64,000 nucleotides of DNA, taken from assembly GCF_029854215.1 (NCBI RefSeq), contig NZ_CP122961.1:1178001-1242000 (forward strand), given 5' to 3'. The notes beneath the pieces are model-generated. The model was not told the DNA's origin. It saw only the letters and a list, made by a program, of their open reading frames with translations, and made no database searches. The position numbers and the translations under genes are program-made. Positions 47,767 to 56,760 of the stretch are shown here, piece by piece. The number at the start of each line of letters is the position of its first letter. Within the stretch, counting starts at the first letter, position 1. The stretch is from Halomonas alkaliantarctica. GTDB taxonomy: Bacteria; Pseudomonadota; Gammaproteobacteria; Pseudomonadales; Halomonadaceae.

Positions 47767-47807
47767 ATATACCATCCATATGGATGGTATATGGAATCCA
47801 ATTGGAT
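47767..47807. promoter_or_regulatory. 26-bp perfect palindrome and second palindrome (operator)
   Basis: ATATACCATCCAT at 47767-47779 is followed directly by its exact reverse complement to 47792, and ATCCAATTGGAT (47796-47807) is a second palindrome. Both share ATCCA/TGGAT half sites. They lie 27-67 bases before the ribbon-helix-helix gene, so they are probable autoregulatory operators. Confidence 0.75.
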
Positions 47808-47833
47808 GCTTTAAGCACAACGAGGAACGACAC

Positions 47834-48250
47834 ATGAGCGTGCATGAAATGCGCCGCAAGGGCGGAGATTCCAGTGAAAAAATCACTATCAACCTTGGGG
47901 TGGTCGACCTGGGGCAGATCGATCTGTTGGTTCAGGAAGGTTTTTACTCCAATCGAACCGATCTGATTCGCACCGCTATTCGTAATCAATTGTCGACCCA
48001 TGCCGAGGTCGTTAAGGAAACCGTGACCCGTAAAGCGTTTGTGTTGGGTCTTGAGCATTACAGCCGTGCGGATCTAGAGGCCCTGCAGTTAGCCGGGGAG
48101 AAGTTACAGATTCAGGTGCTGGGCATGGCCAGCATAGCTGACGACGTCACACCAGAGCTTGCTCTTGCCACTATCGAGTCGGTGGTTGTATTGGGGGCAC
48201 TCAATGCCAGCAAAGCGGTCAAGGCCGCTCTGGCGGATCGAATCCACTGA
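47834..48250 (+). CDS. Ribbon-helix-helix (CopG-like) transcriptional regulator
   Basis: A 138-residue protein. Residues 14-60 form a ribbon-helix-helix: strand EKITINLGVVDL, then helices around IDLLVQEGFYSNRTDLIRTA with the typical NRT turn. The C-terminal 75 residues are helical, without the metal-binding histidines expected of NikR. GAGG lies ten bases before the ATG. A 26-bp palindrome sits directly upstream, and a PHB-depolymerase-like gene follows by 38 bases, so it probably represses this two-gene operon in response to an unknown signal. Confidence 0.82.
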   Translation: MSVHEMRRKGGDSSEKITINLGVVDLGQIDLLVQEGFYSNRTDLIRTAIRNQLSTHAEVVKETVTRKAFVLGLEHYSRADLEALQLAGEKLQIQVLGMASIADDVTPELALATIESVVVLGALNASKAVKAALADRIH

Positions 48251-48288
48251 AACTCTCACCACTGAATGACTAAATAGGGACATTGATT

Positions 48289-49497
48289 ATGATTGACGCC
48301 ACTATGTCGAAACGAATGGAAGAAGCAACGCGACTCACCCGTGCAGGGAAGCTCCACGAGGCCATGGCCCTCCTCCATGGCGACGTACCCGAAGCTGGGC
48401 GTGAGGAAACACCGGATAACGCTTACCGAGGTGGCAATACCTTCGACGGAACCTGGCAGGTAAACGATAAAGAAGACACGGTAACGGAGCCAGAGCCTGC
48501 TACGTCGCCAACGGGAGCATTCACGCCCAACGATATTAAGGTGCCTGCTGTTTGGCGCGATAAGTGGATGAAGTTTCGCGGTGGAATAGCGCAACCCGAG
48601 CAATCGAGTGCCAGTGAGGAAGCAAAGCCAGGAGCGTTCACTGCCGGTCGGTTTACCCACCATGTGGGTACCCGTGATTACAAACTGTATATCCCCAGCG
48701 GCTATACCGGTCAGGCGCTGCCGCTGGTGGTTATGCTGCATGGCTGCACGCAGAACCCCGATGACTTCGCTGTCGGAACCGAGATGAACCGACTGGCCGA
48801 AGAGCAGCAGTGTTGTGTGCTTTATCCGGCCCAGCCGATGACTGCCAACCACTCTAAGTGCTGGAACTGGTTCAAGGCCGAAGATCAGCAGCGCGAGGGC
48901 GGTGAGCCCGCGATTATTGCCGGCATGACTCGCCAGATCATTGATACCCATGGCCTTGATGGGTCCCGAGTCTATGTTGCAGGCCTTTCGGCAGGCGCTG
49001 CCATGGCAACCACCCTGGCGATGACCTACCCAGATCTGTTTGCGGCGGTAGGTGTGCACTCCGGACTACCCCACGGCGTGGCCCAGAGTCTTCCCGATGC
49101 CTTGGGGGCAATGCAGGGCGGCACAGGGCCGCTCGGTGGCGGTAATCAAGCAAAAGGAGCCGGATGGGCGTCGGATGTGCCAGCGATTATCTTTCATGGT
49201 GATCGTGATACCACCGTGCACCCCAGCAATGCGGATCGCGTAGCCGCCCAGTACAGCACCTCGCGCCAAGCAGGGGCGACGGTAGAGCAGGGGAAGGTGG
49301 CCAATGGCCATGCCTATACCCGTACCACGCATCATAATGAGAAGGGCGAACCACACATGGAGCAGTGGTGCATCCACGGCGCGGGCCATGCTTGGTCAGG
49401 AGGTAGTAAAAAGGGCAGCTATACCGACCCTCAAGGCCCTGACGCTACCCGGGAAATGCTGCGGTTCTTCCTTCAGCATCGGCAGATAGTGTCATAG
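48289..49497 (+). CDS. PHB depolymerase-family esterase
   Basis: A 402-residue alpha/beta hydrolase of the polyhydroxyalkanoate-depolymerase/feruloyl-esterase (Esterase_PHB) family. Segments seen: oxyanion region VVMLHGCTQNPDDFAV, a CWNWF loop, nucleophile elbow GLSAGAAMA, catalytic Asp in FHGDRDTTVHPSNAD, and His in GAGHAWSGGSKKGSYTDPQGPDA. The first 115 residues form an extension without signal peptide, so it appears cytoplasmic, unlike secreted depolymerases. It could hydrolyse short-chain hydroxyalkanoate esters or intracellular polymer. GGGA lies eight bases before the ATG. It is co-operonic with the ribbon-helix-helix regulator. Confidence 0.85.
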   Translation: MIDATMSKRMEEATRLTRAGKLHEAMALLHGDVPEAGREETPDNAYRGGNTFDGTWQVNDKEDTVTEPEPATSPTGAFTPNDIKVPAVWRDKWMKFRGGIAQPEQSSASEEAKPGAFTAGRFTHHVGTRDYKLYIPSGYTGQALPLVVMLHGCTQNPDDFAVGTEMNRLAEEQQCCVLYPAQPMTANHSKCWNWFKAEDQQREGGEPAIIAGMTRQIIDTHGLDGSRVYVAGLSAGAAMATTLAMTYPDLFAAVGVHSGLPHGVAQSLPDALGAMQGGTGPLGGGNQAKGAGWASDVPAIIFHGDRDTTVHPSNADRVAAQYSTSRQAGATVEQGKVANGHAYTRTTHHNEKGEPHMEQWCIHGAGHAWSGGSKKGSYTDPQGPDATREMLRFFLQHRQIVS

Positions 49498-49641
49498 AAC
49501 TGGCCGATATTCGCTCACGCGCGGGTAGGGTAGATACTCTTTAACTCTGTATAAAAGTTGACAATAGTTTGCAAAGGGTGAGTTACAGTTTTCATTTTTG
49601 TCGCCTAAAATCCTAGCTCTCTTACTTATTAGGATGTGGCT

Positions 49642-51267
49642 ATGCTTTCCCGGTTCAAGATCGGCACTCGCTTAGCGTTAGCGTTTGGCTTAGTTTCGCT
49701 TTTTCTTTTGGGGACCTTAGTGGCGGGGGTGGTAGGTATCACCGTTACTAAGGATACGGCTCAAAAAACCTTGGACACGGATGTTGCTCTAGCCAGTAAT
49801 GCTGCTGAGATTCAGCGGTTGGCATTGCTTGCTCGGCGTTATGAAAAGGATATGTTTATCAATATCGACAGTCCCGAACGGGTAGAGGACTATCAGCAAC
49901 GTTGGGTGGCGGCCATTGAGGCAATTCGGACTGCCTTTCAGGAGGGAGAAGAAATCGCGAGCCAAGATAGTTTAGATTCTCTCTATCAACAGGCACAAGG
50001 CGCTCTTCAGGGGTATGAAGAGGGCTTCATGCAGGTGTTTCGTCGAATCGAGGGAGGCAGTATTTCCGATACCTCCCAAGCCAACCAAGCGTTTGGTGAA
50101 CATAAAGATAGTATCTATCGGCTGGAGGAATTAGCTGATGAGATCAGCTCGGTGGCGGACTCGGGCGTTCAAATCGCTAATGAAACGATAAACGCTGAGT
50201 ACCGGTTAGCACTTTGGCAACTGTGCATCTTCGCGGGAGTGGCGCTGTTGATGGCAGTGGCACTGGCTATTGCCATTACGCGAAGTATCGTACTGCCGTT
50301 GCGAAGAGCCGTTGAGGTCGCCCAGCGTGTAGCAGAAGGAGATTTGCGCCACGATGTTGTATTCACCGGACGTGATGAAACAGCACAGCTATTGAGTTCT
50401 ATGGCTCACATGAGCAAAGAGCTTACGACGCTGGTCGCCTCGCTACGTGACTCAAGCGAAAATGTTTTGCACGGTGCCAATGAGATTGCCAAAGGCGGGC
50501 AGGAGCTTGCCGCTCGTACTGAGCAGCAAGCAGCTGCCTTGCAGGAAACGGCTTCCAGCATGGAAGAGATGACGGCCACTGTTCGCCAGAACAGTGATTC
50601 AACCAAAGAGGCTGATACGCTGGCCCATAATGCTTCGCAGCAGATGCAAACCAGTGGTGAAGAAGTGTCCCGTAGCGTGGAATTAATGCGCGAAGTGACA
50701 GCCGCATCGCTTAGCATGGATAAGATCGTGGAGGCCATCGATACCATTGCATTTCAAACCAATATCCTGGCTTTAAATGCCTCCGTTGAAGCGGCGCGTG
50801 CGGGTGATAAAGGCCGTGGGTTTGCGGTGGTGGCAACAGAAGTTCGTGCGTTAGCAAGCCGCAGTGCCGCTTCAGCAGGTGAAATACGCAGCATGCTCGA
50901 TGATACGCGTAGCAAAATAAAGCTATGTTCTGATCAAGCGGAGCGAGGCGCTGCGACCATAGGTGAGACGGAAGCGGTGATCCAGCGCCTGGCTATGTTG
51001 ATGGTCGAGGTATCCTCTGCTACTCGGGAGCAAAGTAGCGGCATTGAGCAAATCAATACTGCTATTACTGAAATGGATTCTACTACGCAGCAAAACAGCA
51101 CACTGGTTCAGCAATCGACTAATGCAGCATTTTCCCTGGAAGATCAGGCTGGTCGTCTTCGCGAGCTGGTAGCTGCCTTTCAAATAGATGAGGCAATTGT
51201 GCAAAAGGCATCAGAGTATAAACCGAAAATGGCCTTACCCTCGGCGGCAAGACAAGCAGAGTTTTAA
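49642..51267 (+). CDS. Methyl-accepting chemotaxis protein
   Basis: Transmembrane chemoreceptor, 541 residues. A first membrane helix (about 10-32), a periplasmic four-helix-bundle-type sensor (about 33-190), a second helix (about 192-213), a HAMP domain (VLPLRRAVEVAQRVAEGDL) and a long cytoplasmic coiled coil follow. The signalling tip is DTIAFQTNILALNASVEAARA with GRGFAVVATEVRALASRSA. It lacks the C-terminal NWETF-like CheR tether. AGGA lies seven bases before the ATG. Single gene; the ligand is unknown. Confidence 0.93.
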   Translation: MLSRFKIGTRLALAFGLVSLFLLGTLVAGVVGITVTKDTAQKTLDTDVALASNAAEIQRLALLARRYEKDMFINIDSPERVEDYQQRWVAAIEAIRTAFQEGEEIASQDSLDSLYQQAQGALQGYEEGFMQVFRRIEGGSISDTSQANQAFGEHKDSIYRLEELADEISSVADSGVQIANETINAEYRLALWQLCIFAGVALLMAVALAIAITRSIVLPLRRAVEVAQRVAEGDLRHDVVFTGRDETAQLLSSMAHMSKELTTLVASLRDSSENVLHGANEIAKGGQELAARTEQQAAALQETASSMEEMTATVRQNSDSTKEADTLAHNASQQMQTSGEEVSRSVELMREVTAASLSMDKIVEAIDTIAFQTNILALNASVEAARAGDKGRGFAVVATEVRALASRSAASAGEIRSMLDDTRSKIKLCSDQAERGAATIGETEAVIQRLAMLMVEVSSATREQSSGIEQINTAITEMDSTTQQNSTLVQQSTNAAFSLEDQAGRLRELVAAFQIDEAIVQKASEYKPKMALPSAARQAEF

Positions 51268-51340
51268 ATCAGAAGCTATGTATTTACTTTGATGTGGCCG
51301 ATAGGGCTGACCAAATAACGGCCTGAACGATAGAACCAAT

Positions 51341-51362
51341 AACGGCGCCCCAGGGCGCCGTT
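51341..51362. terminator. Terminator between chemoreceptor gene and rnb
   Basis: AACGGCGCCC-CA-GGGCGCCGTT, ten-base perfect arms between convergent genes, with only a short T-rich tail. Confidence 0.7.
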
Positions 51363-51391
51363 GTTGGTTATTGCGATTGATCACGTGCAAT

Positions 51392-53332
51392 TTACGCAGC
51401 GGGTTTAGCTACCAGCGAGCGGGTCTCTTCGCGGGCTTCGGTCAAGATGACGCGAAGCGGGTCGCCAAGTTTGTAGCGCTCTTCGCCTTCGATCTGGATA
51501 CGCCCTTCTTTATCATCAATGACCACTTTGCTGCGGTCACTGTGCATTAGGGGGGCGGGCACAAACGCTGTTGCGCCGTTTTCCAGCAGCCGAACGCGCA
51601 TGCCGCCACGGTTGATAGCCATGATTTCGGCTTCAAACGTATCCTGGTTCTGCGCAGCGGGCGTCAGGTAACGTACATAGAGCCAGTCTTTTACATCGCG
51701 CTCGGCCATGCGATTCAGGCGGCGACGCTCCGTCAACTGCTCGGTGAGCTGCTGGGTAGCCTCGGCAGGCGCCTGTTCGCCTTTCAGCACGCGCTTGATC
51801 AGGCGGTGGTTGACCATATCGCCATACTTACGGATTGGCGAGGTCCATGTCGCGTAGGCGGCCAGGCCTAGGCCAAAGTGCGGGCCGGGCTGTGCGGACA
51901 TCATGGTGAAGCCCTGGAAGCGGCGCAGACGCGCATCCAACCAGGCATCATCGCGGCTTTCCAGCGCACGCTTCAGCTCGGTATAGCGGGCCAGCTCGGT
52001 GAGCGCTTCGCGTTCGACCACGATCTCCTGACCTGCCAGGAACTCCTGGGCGGCTTCGGCTTTTTCTGGCTCAAAGGCGCGGTGCACGTTAAAGATACCG
52101 TGACCGATATGCTGGGCCAGGAAGTCCGCGCAGCAGGCGTTAGCCACGATCATCGACTCTTCGATCATGCGGTTGGCAATGCGACGCTCTTCGGTGCGCA
52201 CCGCCAATACGTTGCCAGCGGGGTCGAGGTCAAACACGTAGTCGGGGCGGTCTTTAAACACCAGCGCATGTTCATTGCGCCAAGCGGTACGCGCTTCGGT
52301 CAAATCACGCAGCGCGGTGAGCTGCTCGGCGATCTCATCTGCGGGTGCCCAGTCGCCTTGGCCTTCGATCCAGTCGGAGACATTGTCGTAAACGAGCTTG
52401 GCGTGAGATTTAACGTTCGCCGCAAAAAAGCGGTACTCGCCCAGGCTACCGTCGGCATTGATATCCAGCGTACACGCCAGCGCGGGGCGATCCTTGCCTT
52501 CCCACAGCGAGCAGAGATCATCCGCTAGCTGCTCTGGCAGCATAGTGACGTTCTGGCCGGGCAGGTAAACGGTAAAGGCGCGAGTGCGGGCTTCTAAATC
52601 AGCCGCATGGCCCTCTTCCACATAAGCGGTAGGGTCGGCAATCGCGACACTCAACTGCCAGCCGCCTTCTGCACGAACAGCGACGTGCAGCGCATCGTCC
52701 ATATCGCGGGTCTTTTCACCATCGATGGTGAAGAAGGGCGTGGACGTTAAATCTTCGCGAGTCAGGCCTTCATCCATCAGCGGCCAGTCGGTGCCCGCAT
52801 CGGGGCACTCTTGCTCCAGCGCATGGCGGGCAAGTGTGACGCGCCATGGCACTGCCGCATCATCGCTTTTAGCGACCAGCTCATCAATTTGGGCAAAGAA
52901 GGCGCGGTCATCGGCTTTTAGCGGATGGCGCACCAAGCGAGCAACGACCCAGTCGCCGTCAGCAAAGGTGTCTTCATCAAGGTTGTTCTTAATCCGTGCC
53001 TTGATAACGTTTTTAATCGACGGATGGTCGGGAACCACGGCTAAGCGGCCTTCGCGCTTCTGCACGCGGGAAACAAACCGATCCAGCCCAGCTTCAATCA
53101 GCTTCTCGGGCTCAACGGATTTTTTGTCACCGTTCTCGTGAATAACCGCTTCTACACGGTCACCGTGAAGCACTTGCTTCATGGCGGGCGGTGGCACGAA
53201 ATAAGATTCACCGTCGTCGGTTTCGAGAAAGCCGAAACCCTTGTCGGTGGCTTTGATCACCCCTTCAGCACGGGGGGTGGTTTGACGAATCTGTTGCTTG
53301 AGCTGGGCAAGCATGGAGTTATTCTGAAGCAT
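51392..53332 (-). CDS. rnb: Exoribonuclease II
   Basis: Processive 3'-5' exoribonuclease, 646 residues, close in length to E. coli RNase II (644). Cold-shock RNA-binding domains occupy the N-terminal part (GVIKATDKGFGFLETDD). The RNB catalytic domain has the metal-binding cluster Asp204, Asp210, Asp212 and Asp213 in TIDGEKTRDMDDALHV, matching the E. coli cluster with a constant three-residue offset. A C-terminal S1 domain (FEAEIMAINRGGMRVRL) follows. The first ATG at 53332 aligns with the E. coli start, although the ribosome site is weak. The short C-terminus separates it from RNase R. Confidence 0.95.
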   Translation of the reverse strand: MLQNNSMLAQLKQQIRQTTPRAEGVIKATDKGFGFLETDDGESYFVPPPAMKQVLHGDRVEAVIHENGDKKSVEPEKLIEAGLDRFVSRVQKREGRLAVVPDHPSIKNVIKARIKNNLDEDTFADGDWVVARLVRHPLKADDRAFFAQIDELVAKSDDAAVPWRVTLARHALEQECPDAGTDWPLMDEGLTREDLTSTPFFTIDGEKTRDMDDALHVAVRAEGGWQLSVAIADPTAYVEEGHAADLEARTRAFTVYLPGQNVTMLPEQLADDLCSLWEGKDRPALACTLDINADGSLGEYRFFAANVKSHAKLVYDNVSDWIEGQGDWAPADEIAEQLTALRDLTEARTAWRNEHALVFKDRPDYVFDLDPAGNVLAVRTEERRIANRMIEESMIVANACCADFLAQHIGHGIFNVHRAFEPEKAEAAQEFLAGQEIVVEREALTELARYTELKRALESRDDAWLDARLRRFQGFTMMSAQPGPHFGLGLAAYATWTSPIRKYGDMVNHRLIKRVLKGEQAPAEATQQLTEQLTERRRLNRMAERDVKDWLYVRYLTPAAQNQDTFEAEIMAINRGGMRVRLLENGATAFVPAPLMHSDRSKVVIDDKEGRIQIEGEERYKLGDPLRVILTEAREETRSLVAKPAA

Positions 53333-53493
53333 GAGCTCAATCAGTTGGCGAGAGTTAGGGTGCCACTATACGGATTCCCGCTGGCTGCGCCAATTGTCGC
53401 CATGCGAAGTTGGCCCCAGTGACGGCACGTCAAAGGCTTACATGCGTTCAAGGGAATCGGTTAAGCTAAATGCCCATACTCATGGAGCGCGTT

Positions 53494-54291
53494 ATGACAC
53501 CCCGCCTGATTGTTTCTGACCTGGATGGCACCCTATTAGGAAGCGACCATACTCTGCACGAAAGCACCATCGATGTGCTAAGAGCATTGGTGAAGCAAGG
53601 CCATCATATCGCGCTCGCCTCTGGCCGCCACTATCACGATATGAAGGTGTTTCGTGACCAGTTGGATATTCCCGCACACTTGATCAGCACCAACGGCGCC
53701 TATGTTCACGACCCGGAAGATACCTTGCTGGCGGCTAATCACCTTGAGCCTGAACATGCGAAAACGCTGATTGGTTTGCCACGCCCGCCCCAGGTGCGCT
53801 TGAACCTCTACCGTGAAAGCGGCTGGCATATAGATGCAGAGGCTCCACATCTATTATCACTTCATGCCTCTACCGGGTTTGGGTATGACGTCGTGCCGCC
53901 GGATCAGATGGATATTAATGGCGTGGGCAAAGTGCTCTATCTAGGCGATCCAGAGGCGCTGAAACAGCTGGAAAAGCAGGCTCATGAAGCCTATGGCGAT
54001 GCGCTACACATCACCTACTCGACGATTGACTCCCTGGAGATCATGGCGGGCGGCGTTAACAAGGGCGTCGCGCTAGCCTCACTGCTGGAACGTTTAGAAT
54101 TAACGGCAGCCGATTGCATGGCATTTGGTGACAATCTCAATGACACCGAAATGCTTGTGTTAGCCGGAGAAGCCCAGGTAATGGCCAACGCTCACCTTGA
54201 GCTATTCGAACGTATAAAGGGCGCCGAGCGCATCGGCCACCACAGCGAAGCGGCTGTTGCCGAGTGGTTGAAAAAACGGTTTGGGCTTTAG
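53494..54291 (+). CDS. Cof-type HAD-IIB phosphatase
   Basis: A 265-residue sugar-phosphate-type phosphatase. Motif I is IVSDLDGTLLG, motif II ALASGRHYHD, motif III the lysine in GVNKGVALASLLE and motif IV FGDNLNDTEML, with the IIB cap inserted between motifs II and III. Related to YidA, YbjI and Cof proteins, which act on a wide range of sugar and nucleotide phosphates; the substrate is unknown. The ATG at 53494 is chosen from three in-frame ATGs because GGAG precedes it by six bases. Single gene, divergent from rnb. Confidence 0.9.
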   Translation: MTPRLIVSDLDGTLLGSDHTLHESTIDVLRALVKQGHHIALASGRHYHDMKVFRDQLDIPAHLISTNGAYVHDPEDTLLAANHLEPEHAKTLIGLPRPPQVRLNLYRESGWHIDAEAPHLLSLHASTGFGYDVVPPDQMDINGVGKVLYLGDPEALKQLEKQAHEAYGDALHITYSTIDSLEIMAGGVNKGVALASLLERLELTAADCMAFGDNLNDTEMLVLAGEAQVMANAHLELFERIKGAERIGHHSEAAVAEWLKKRFGL

Positions 54292-54415
54292 CGACTAGGT
54301 AAAGGCAACGGTAAAAACTAATGCAACCTTGGTCGTAGCCGTATTGCTACTACTTATCTCCTCGACCATCATCAAGGCCCAATAACGACAACAGTGTAGG
54401 GCTGAACCCGCTGCG

Positions 54416-55141
54416 ATGACGACAACCCCTGCCACTTTGATTGTGGTCGACGATGACCCGGAAATTTGTGAACTACTTGCTGACTACCTAGGGCGCCATG
54501 GCTACCGGGTATTCACAGCGGACGGCGCCCAAGCGCTGCATTCGCTGCGTGCTGAACACGCCCCCGACTTGCTGATTGTCGATTTAATGCTTCCCGGTGA
54601 TGACGGCTTTACCATTTGCCGCGACGTTAGAAAGCACAGCGATGTGCCGATCATAATGCTCACCGCCAGTGCCGATGAGACAGACCGCATTCTGGGTTTG
54701 GAGCTGGGTGCTGATGACTACTTGGGCAAGCCGTTTAATCCCCGCGAATTGCTGGCGCGCATCAAAGCGGTACTGCGGCGCACCCGCTGTGCTCCGCCAG
54801 CGTTGCCTGCGGGGCAGGCGCGCTGGGTCAGTTTCGGCAATTGGCAGCTCGACCGCATGACCCGCGAGCTGATTGATCTGCAGGGCGAGCGCGCCGCGCT
54901 TTCGGGGGCTGATTTTCAACTACTGCAGGTGTTTTTAGAGCACCCGGCCAAGGTGCTAACACGGGATGATCTCTATGCGCTTACCCGGGGGCGGGATGCG
55001 CCGCCGCTAGACCGCTCCATTGATGTCCACGTTTGTCGCCTACGCCAACGGCTGGGTGAAGACGCCCAACACTCGCAGTTGATTCGCACTGTGCGCGGGG
55101 CAGGCTATGTGTTAACCGCCCAGGTAGATGCATTAACGTGA
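54416..55141 (+). CDS. OmpR-family response regulator (GltR-like)
   Basis: A 241-residue regulator. The receiver domain has the acidic pair in VVDDDPEI, phosphoacceptor Asp56 in LLIVDLMLPGDDG, Thr in IMLTASADE and Lys in YLGKPFNPREL. A winged-helix DNA-binding domain occupies the C-terminal 100 residues (RSIDVHVCRLRQRLGED). It overlaps the sensor-kinase gene by four bases (GTGA) and precedes the sugar ABC transporter genes, the same order as gltR-gtrS before the glucose transporter in Pseudomonas. Control of that transporter is therefore likely. The ribosome site is weak. Confidence 0.92.
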   Translation: MTTTPATLIVVDDDPEICELLADYLGRHGYRVFTADGAQALHSLRAEHAPDLLIVDLMLPGDDGFTICRDVRKHSDVPIIMLTASADETDRILGLELGADDYLGKPFNPRELLARIKAVLRRTRCAPPALPAGQARWVSFGNWQLDRMTRELIDLQGERAALSGADFQLLQVFLEHPAKVLTRDDLYALTRGRDAPPLDRSIDVHVCRLRQRLGEDAQHSQLIRTVRGAGYVLTAQVDALT

Positions 55142-56649
55142 GACGCTTGGAGTGGGCAACCATTTGTCGACGCTTATCCCGACGAGCTGCCCGCTGGCTC
55201 CCGGCGTCGCTGCGCGGGCGCTTTGTGATTATTATGATCGCCGGTGTGCTGGTCGCCCAAGGGGCCAGCTACGCCATATGGACTTCCCAGGTGCGCTCCA
55301 GCCACTTGGCACAGCTGGATGAGCTGTCCACCAACATGGCGTTTAGCATCGCCTCCACCATGAAGTTTTTCCGCTCACTGCCCGTTGACTACCGCCATAT
55401 TGTGCTCGATCAACTGCGTAATATGGGCGGCACGCGCTTTTTTGTTAGCGTCAACGAGCGCAGGCTGACCATCGACGATATCGGCTCGGGGCCGGAAAAA
55501 CAGGTGGTGGTGAACAACGTGCGTTCGGTGCTCACCCAGCAGCTCAATATTGACGACGTGATTGTCGAGTTCTCCCGCCCGGAAAACCTGCGAGTGCTGA
55601 ATAATGAAGTACTGCTTTACGACCTGCCGCCGCGCTGGGGACAGCACAGCCTGCTGATGGAGCCGCTCTCTCCGCCGATTCTAGTGGTTCAACTGGAACT
55701 TGCCCCAGGCACCTGGCTGTATGTCGCCACGCTGCTGGGCGTACCGGATATTTTCAGCGGCTATCGCTGGCTTTCTGAAGAGCGTTTGTTGGTCGGGCTG
55801 CTGGTGCTGCTGAGCGTGCTGGCGCTCTCGCTATTGGGTATTACCAGCGTGACCCGGCCATTGGCGCGGCTCTCGCGGGCAGCGAATCAGTTGGGTGATG
55901 ACCTGGATATGCCGCCGCTACGGGAGAGCGGCCCCAAAGAAGTGGCCGCCACCGCCGTAGCGTTCAATCGTATGCAGCGGCGTATTCGCGAGCAGATTGA
56001 GGAGCGCGAACGGCTGTTTTCGGCGATTTCCCATGATTTAAAGACCCCCTTGACCCGCATGCGCCTTCGCGCCGAGATGCTTGATGACGACTATCAGCGC
56101 GAGCGCTTTTGCGCTTCATTGGATGAACTGGATAGCCTCGTTAAAGGCGCCTTGGCCTCGGTGAAAGGCTTGGATCTGCATGAGGAACCCACGCCCGTTG
56201 ATCTCACGCACCTGCTCGAAGAGTTGGTCGAAGAGCTTAGCCTTCAAGGCGGTAAGGTCACTATCGAGATTAAAAGCACTCACCCCATCGCAACACTGAT
56301 TGCCAAACCGCTGGCGCTTAAGCGCTGCCTGGCGAACCTGCTTGAGAATGCAGTGTTCTATGGCAAGCAAGCGGATGTGGAACTCGTTGATCACGGTAAT
56401 GCGGTTACCATGCGTATTCGTGACCACGGCCCAGGTATACCCGAAGAGCAGTTGGGGCGGGTGTTTTCGCCCTTTGTTCGCCTGGAGCCCTCTCGCAGCC
56501 GACACACTGGCGGTAGCGGCTTGGGGTTGGGTATTGCCCGGCATATTGCCCGTGCCCACGGTGGCGATATTACGCTCGCCAACCATGCCGATGGTGGGCT
56601 TGTGGTAACGCTGATACTGCCCCGCCAGGAAACTATTACAGGTTTGTAA
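55138..56649 (+). CDS. Sensor histidine kinase (GtrS-like)
   Basis: A 503-residue membrane kinase: transmembrane helix near 28-50, a periplasmic sensor of about 165 residues, a second helix near 217-235, HAMP, then HisKA with His299 in FSAISHDLKTPLTRMR. The ATP-binding domain shows NLLENAVFYGK, DHGPGIPEEQLGRVFSPF and GGSGLGLGIARHIA. It starts at a GTG overlapping the regulator stop. By analogy with GtrS, it may sense a sugar acid or periplasmic binding-protein state and control the ABC genes downstream; that is inference from gene order. Confidence 0.92.
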   Translation: MRRLEWATICRRLSRRAARWLPASLRGRFVIIMIAGVLVAQGASYAIWTSQVRSSHLAQLDELSTNMAFSIASTMKFFRSLPVDYRHIVLDQLRNMGGTRFFVSVNERRLTIDDIGSGPEKQVVVNNVRSVLTQQLNIDDVIVEFSRPENLRVLNNEVLLYDLPPRWGQHSLLMEPLSPPILVVQLELAPGTWLYVATLLGVPDIFSGYRWLSEERLLVGLLVLLSVLALSLLGITSVTRPLARLSRAANQLGDDLDMPPLRESGPKEVAATAVAFNRMQRRIREQIEERERLFSAISHDLKTPLTRMRLRAEMLDDDYQRERFCASLDELDSLVKGALASVKGLDLHEEPTPVDLTHLLEELVEELSLQGGKVTIEIKSTHPIATLIAKPLALKRCLANLLENAVFYGKQADVELVDHGNAVTMRIRDHGPGIPEEQLGRVFSPFVRLEPSRSRHTGGSGLGLGIARHIARAHGGDITLANHADGGLVVTLILPRQETITGL

Positions 56650-56707
56650 TAAAACCCCAACACTATGCAGTACTCGGTAACTCACGTTGACGCTCGCCTT
56701 GGCGTAA

Positions 56708-56753
56708 CCTCTTGGATGTCGCACGTCCGAGAGGACAATAACAATATAAGGAG
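56708..56753 (+). promoter_or_regulatory. Hairpin and CA-rich motif before the sugar-binding protein gene
   Basis: CCTCTTGGATGT and ACGTCCGAGAGG form a 12-pair stem (with G-U pairs) around CGC at 56708-56734. AATAACAA (56737-56744) fits the AAnAAnAA pattern of Hfq/Crc catabolite-repression targets and lies three bases before AAGGAG (56748-56753). Post-transcriptional control is plausible. Confidence 0.5.
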
Positions 56754-56760
56754 TGACTCC

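Noticed and set aside
49530..49620. Flagellar sigma28 promoter before the chemoreceptor gene
   Set aside because: No GCCGATAA-like -10 with a matching TAAA at the right distance was found.
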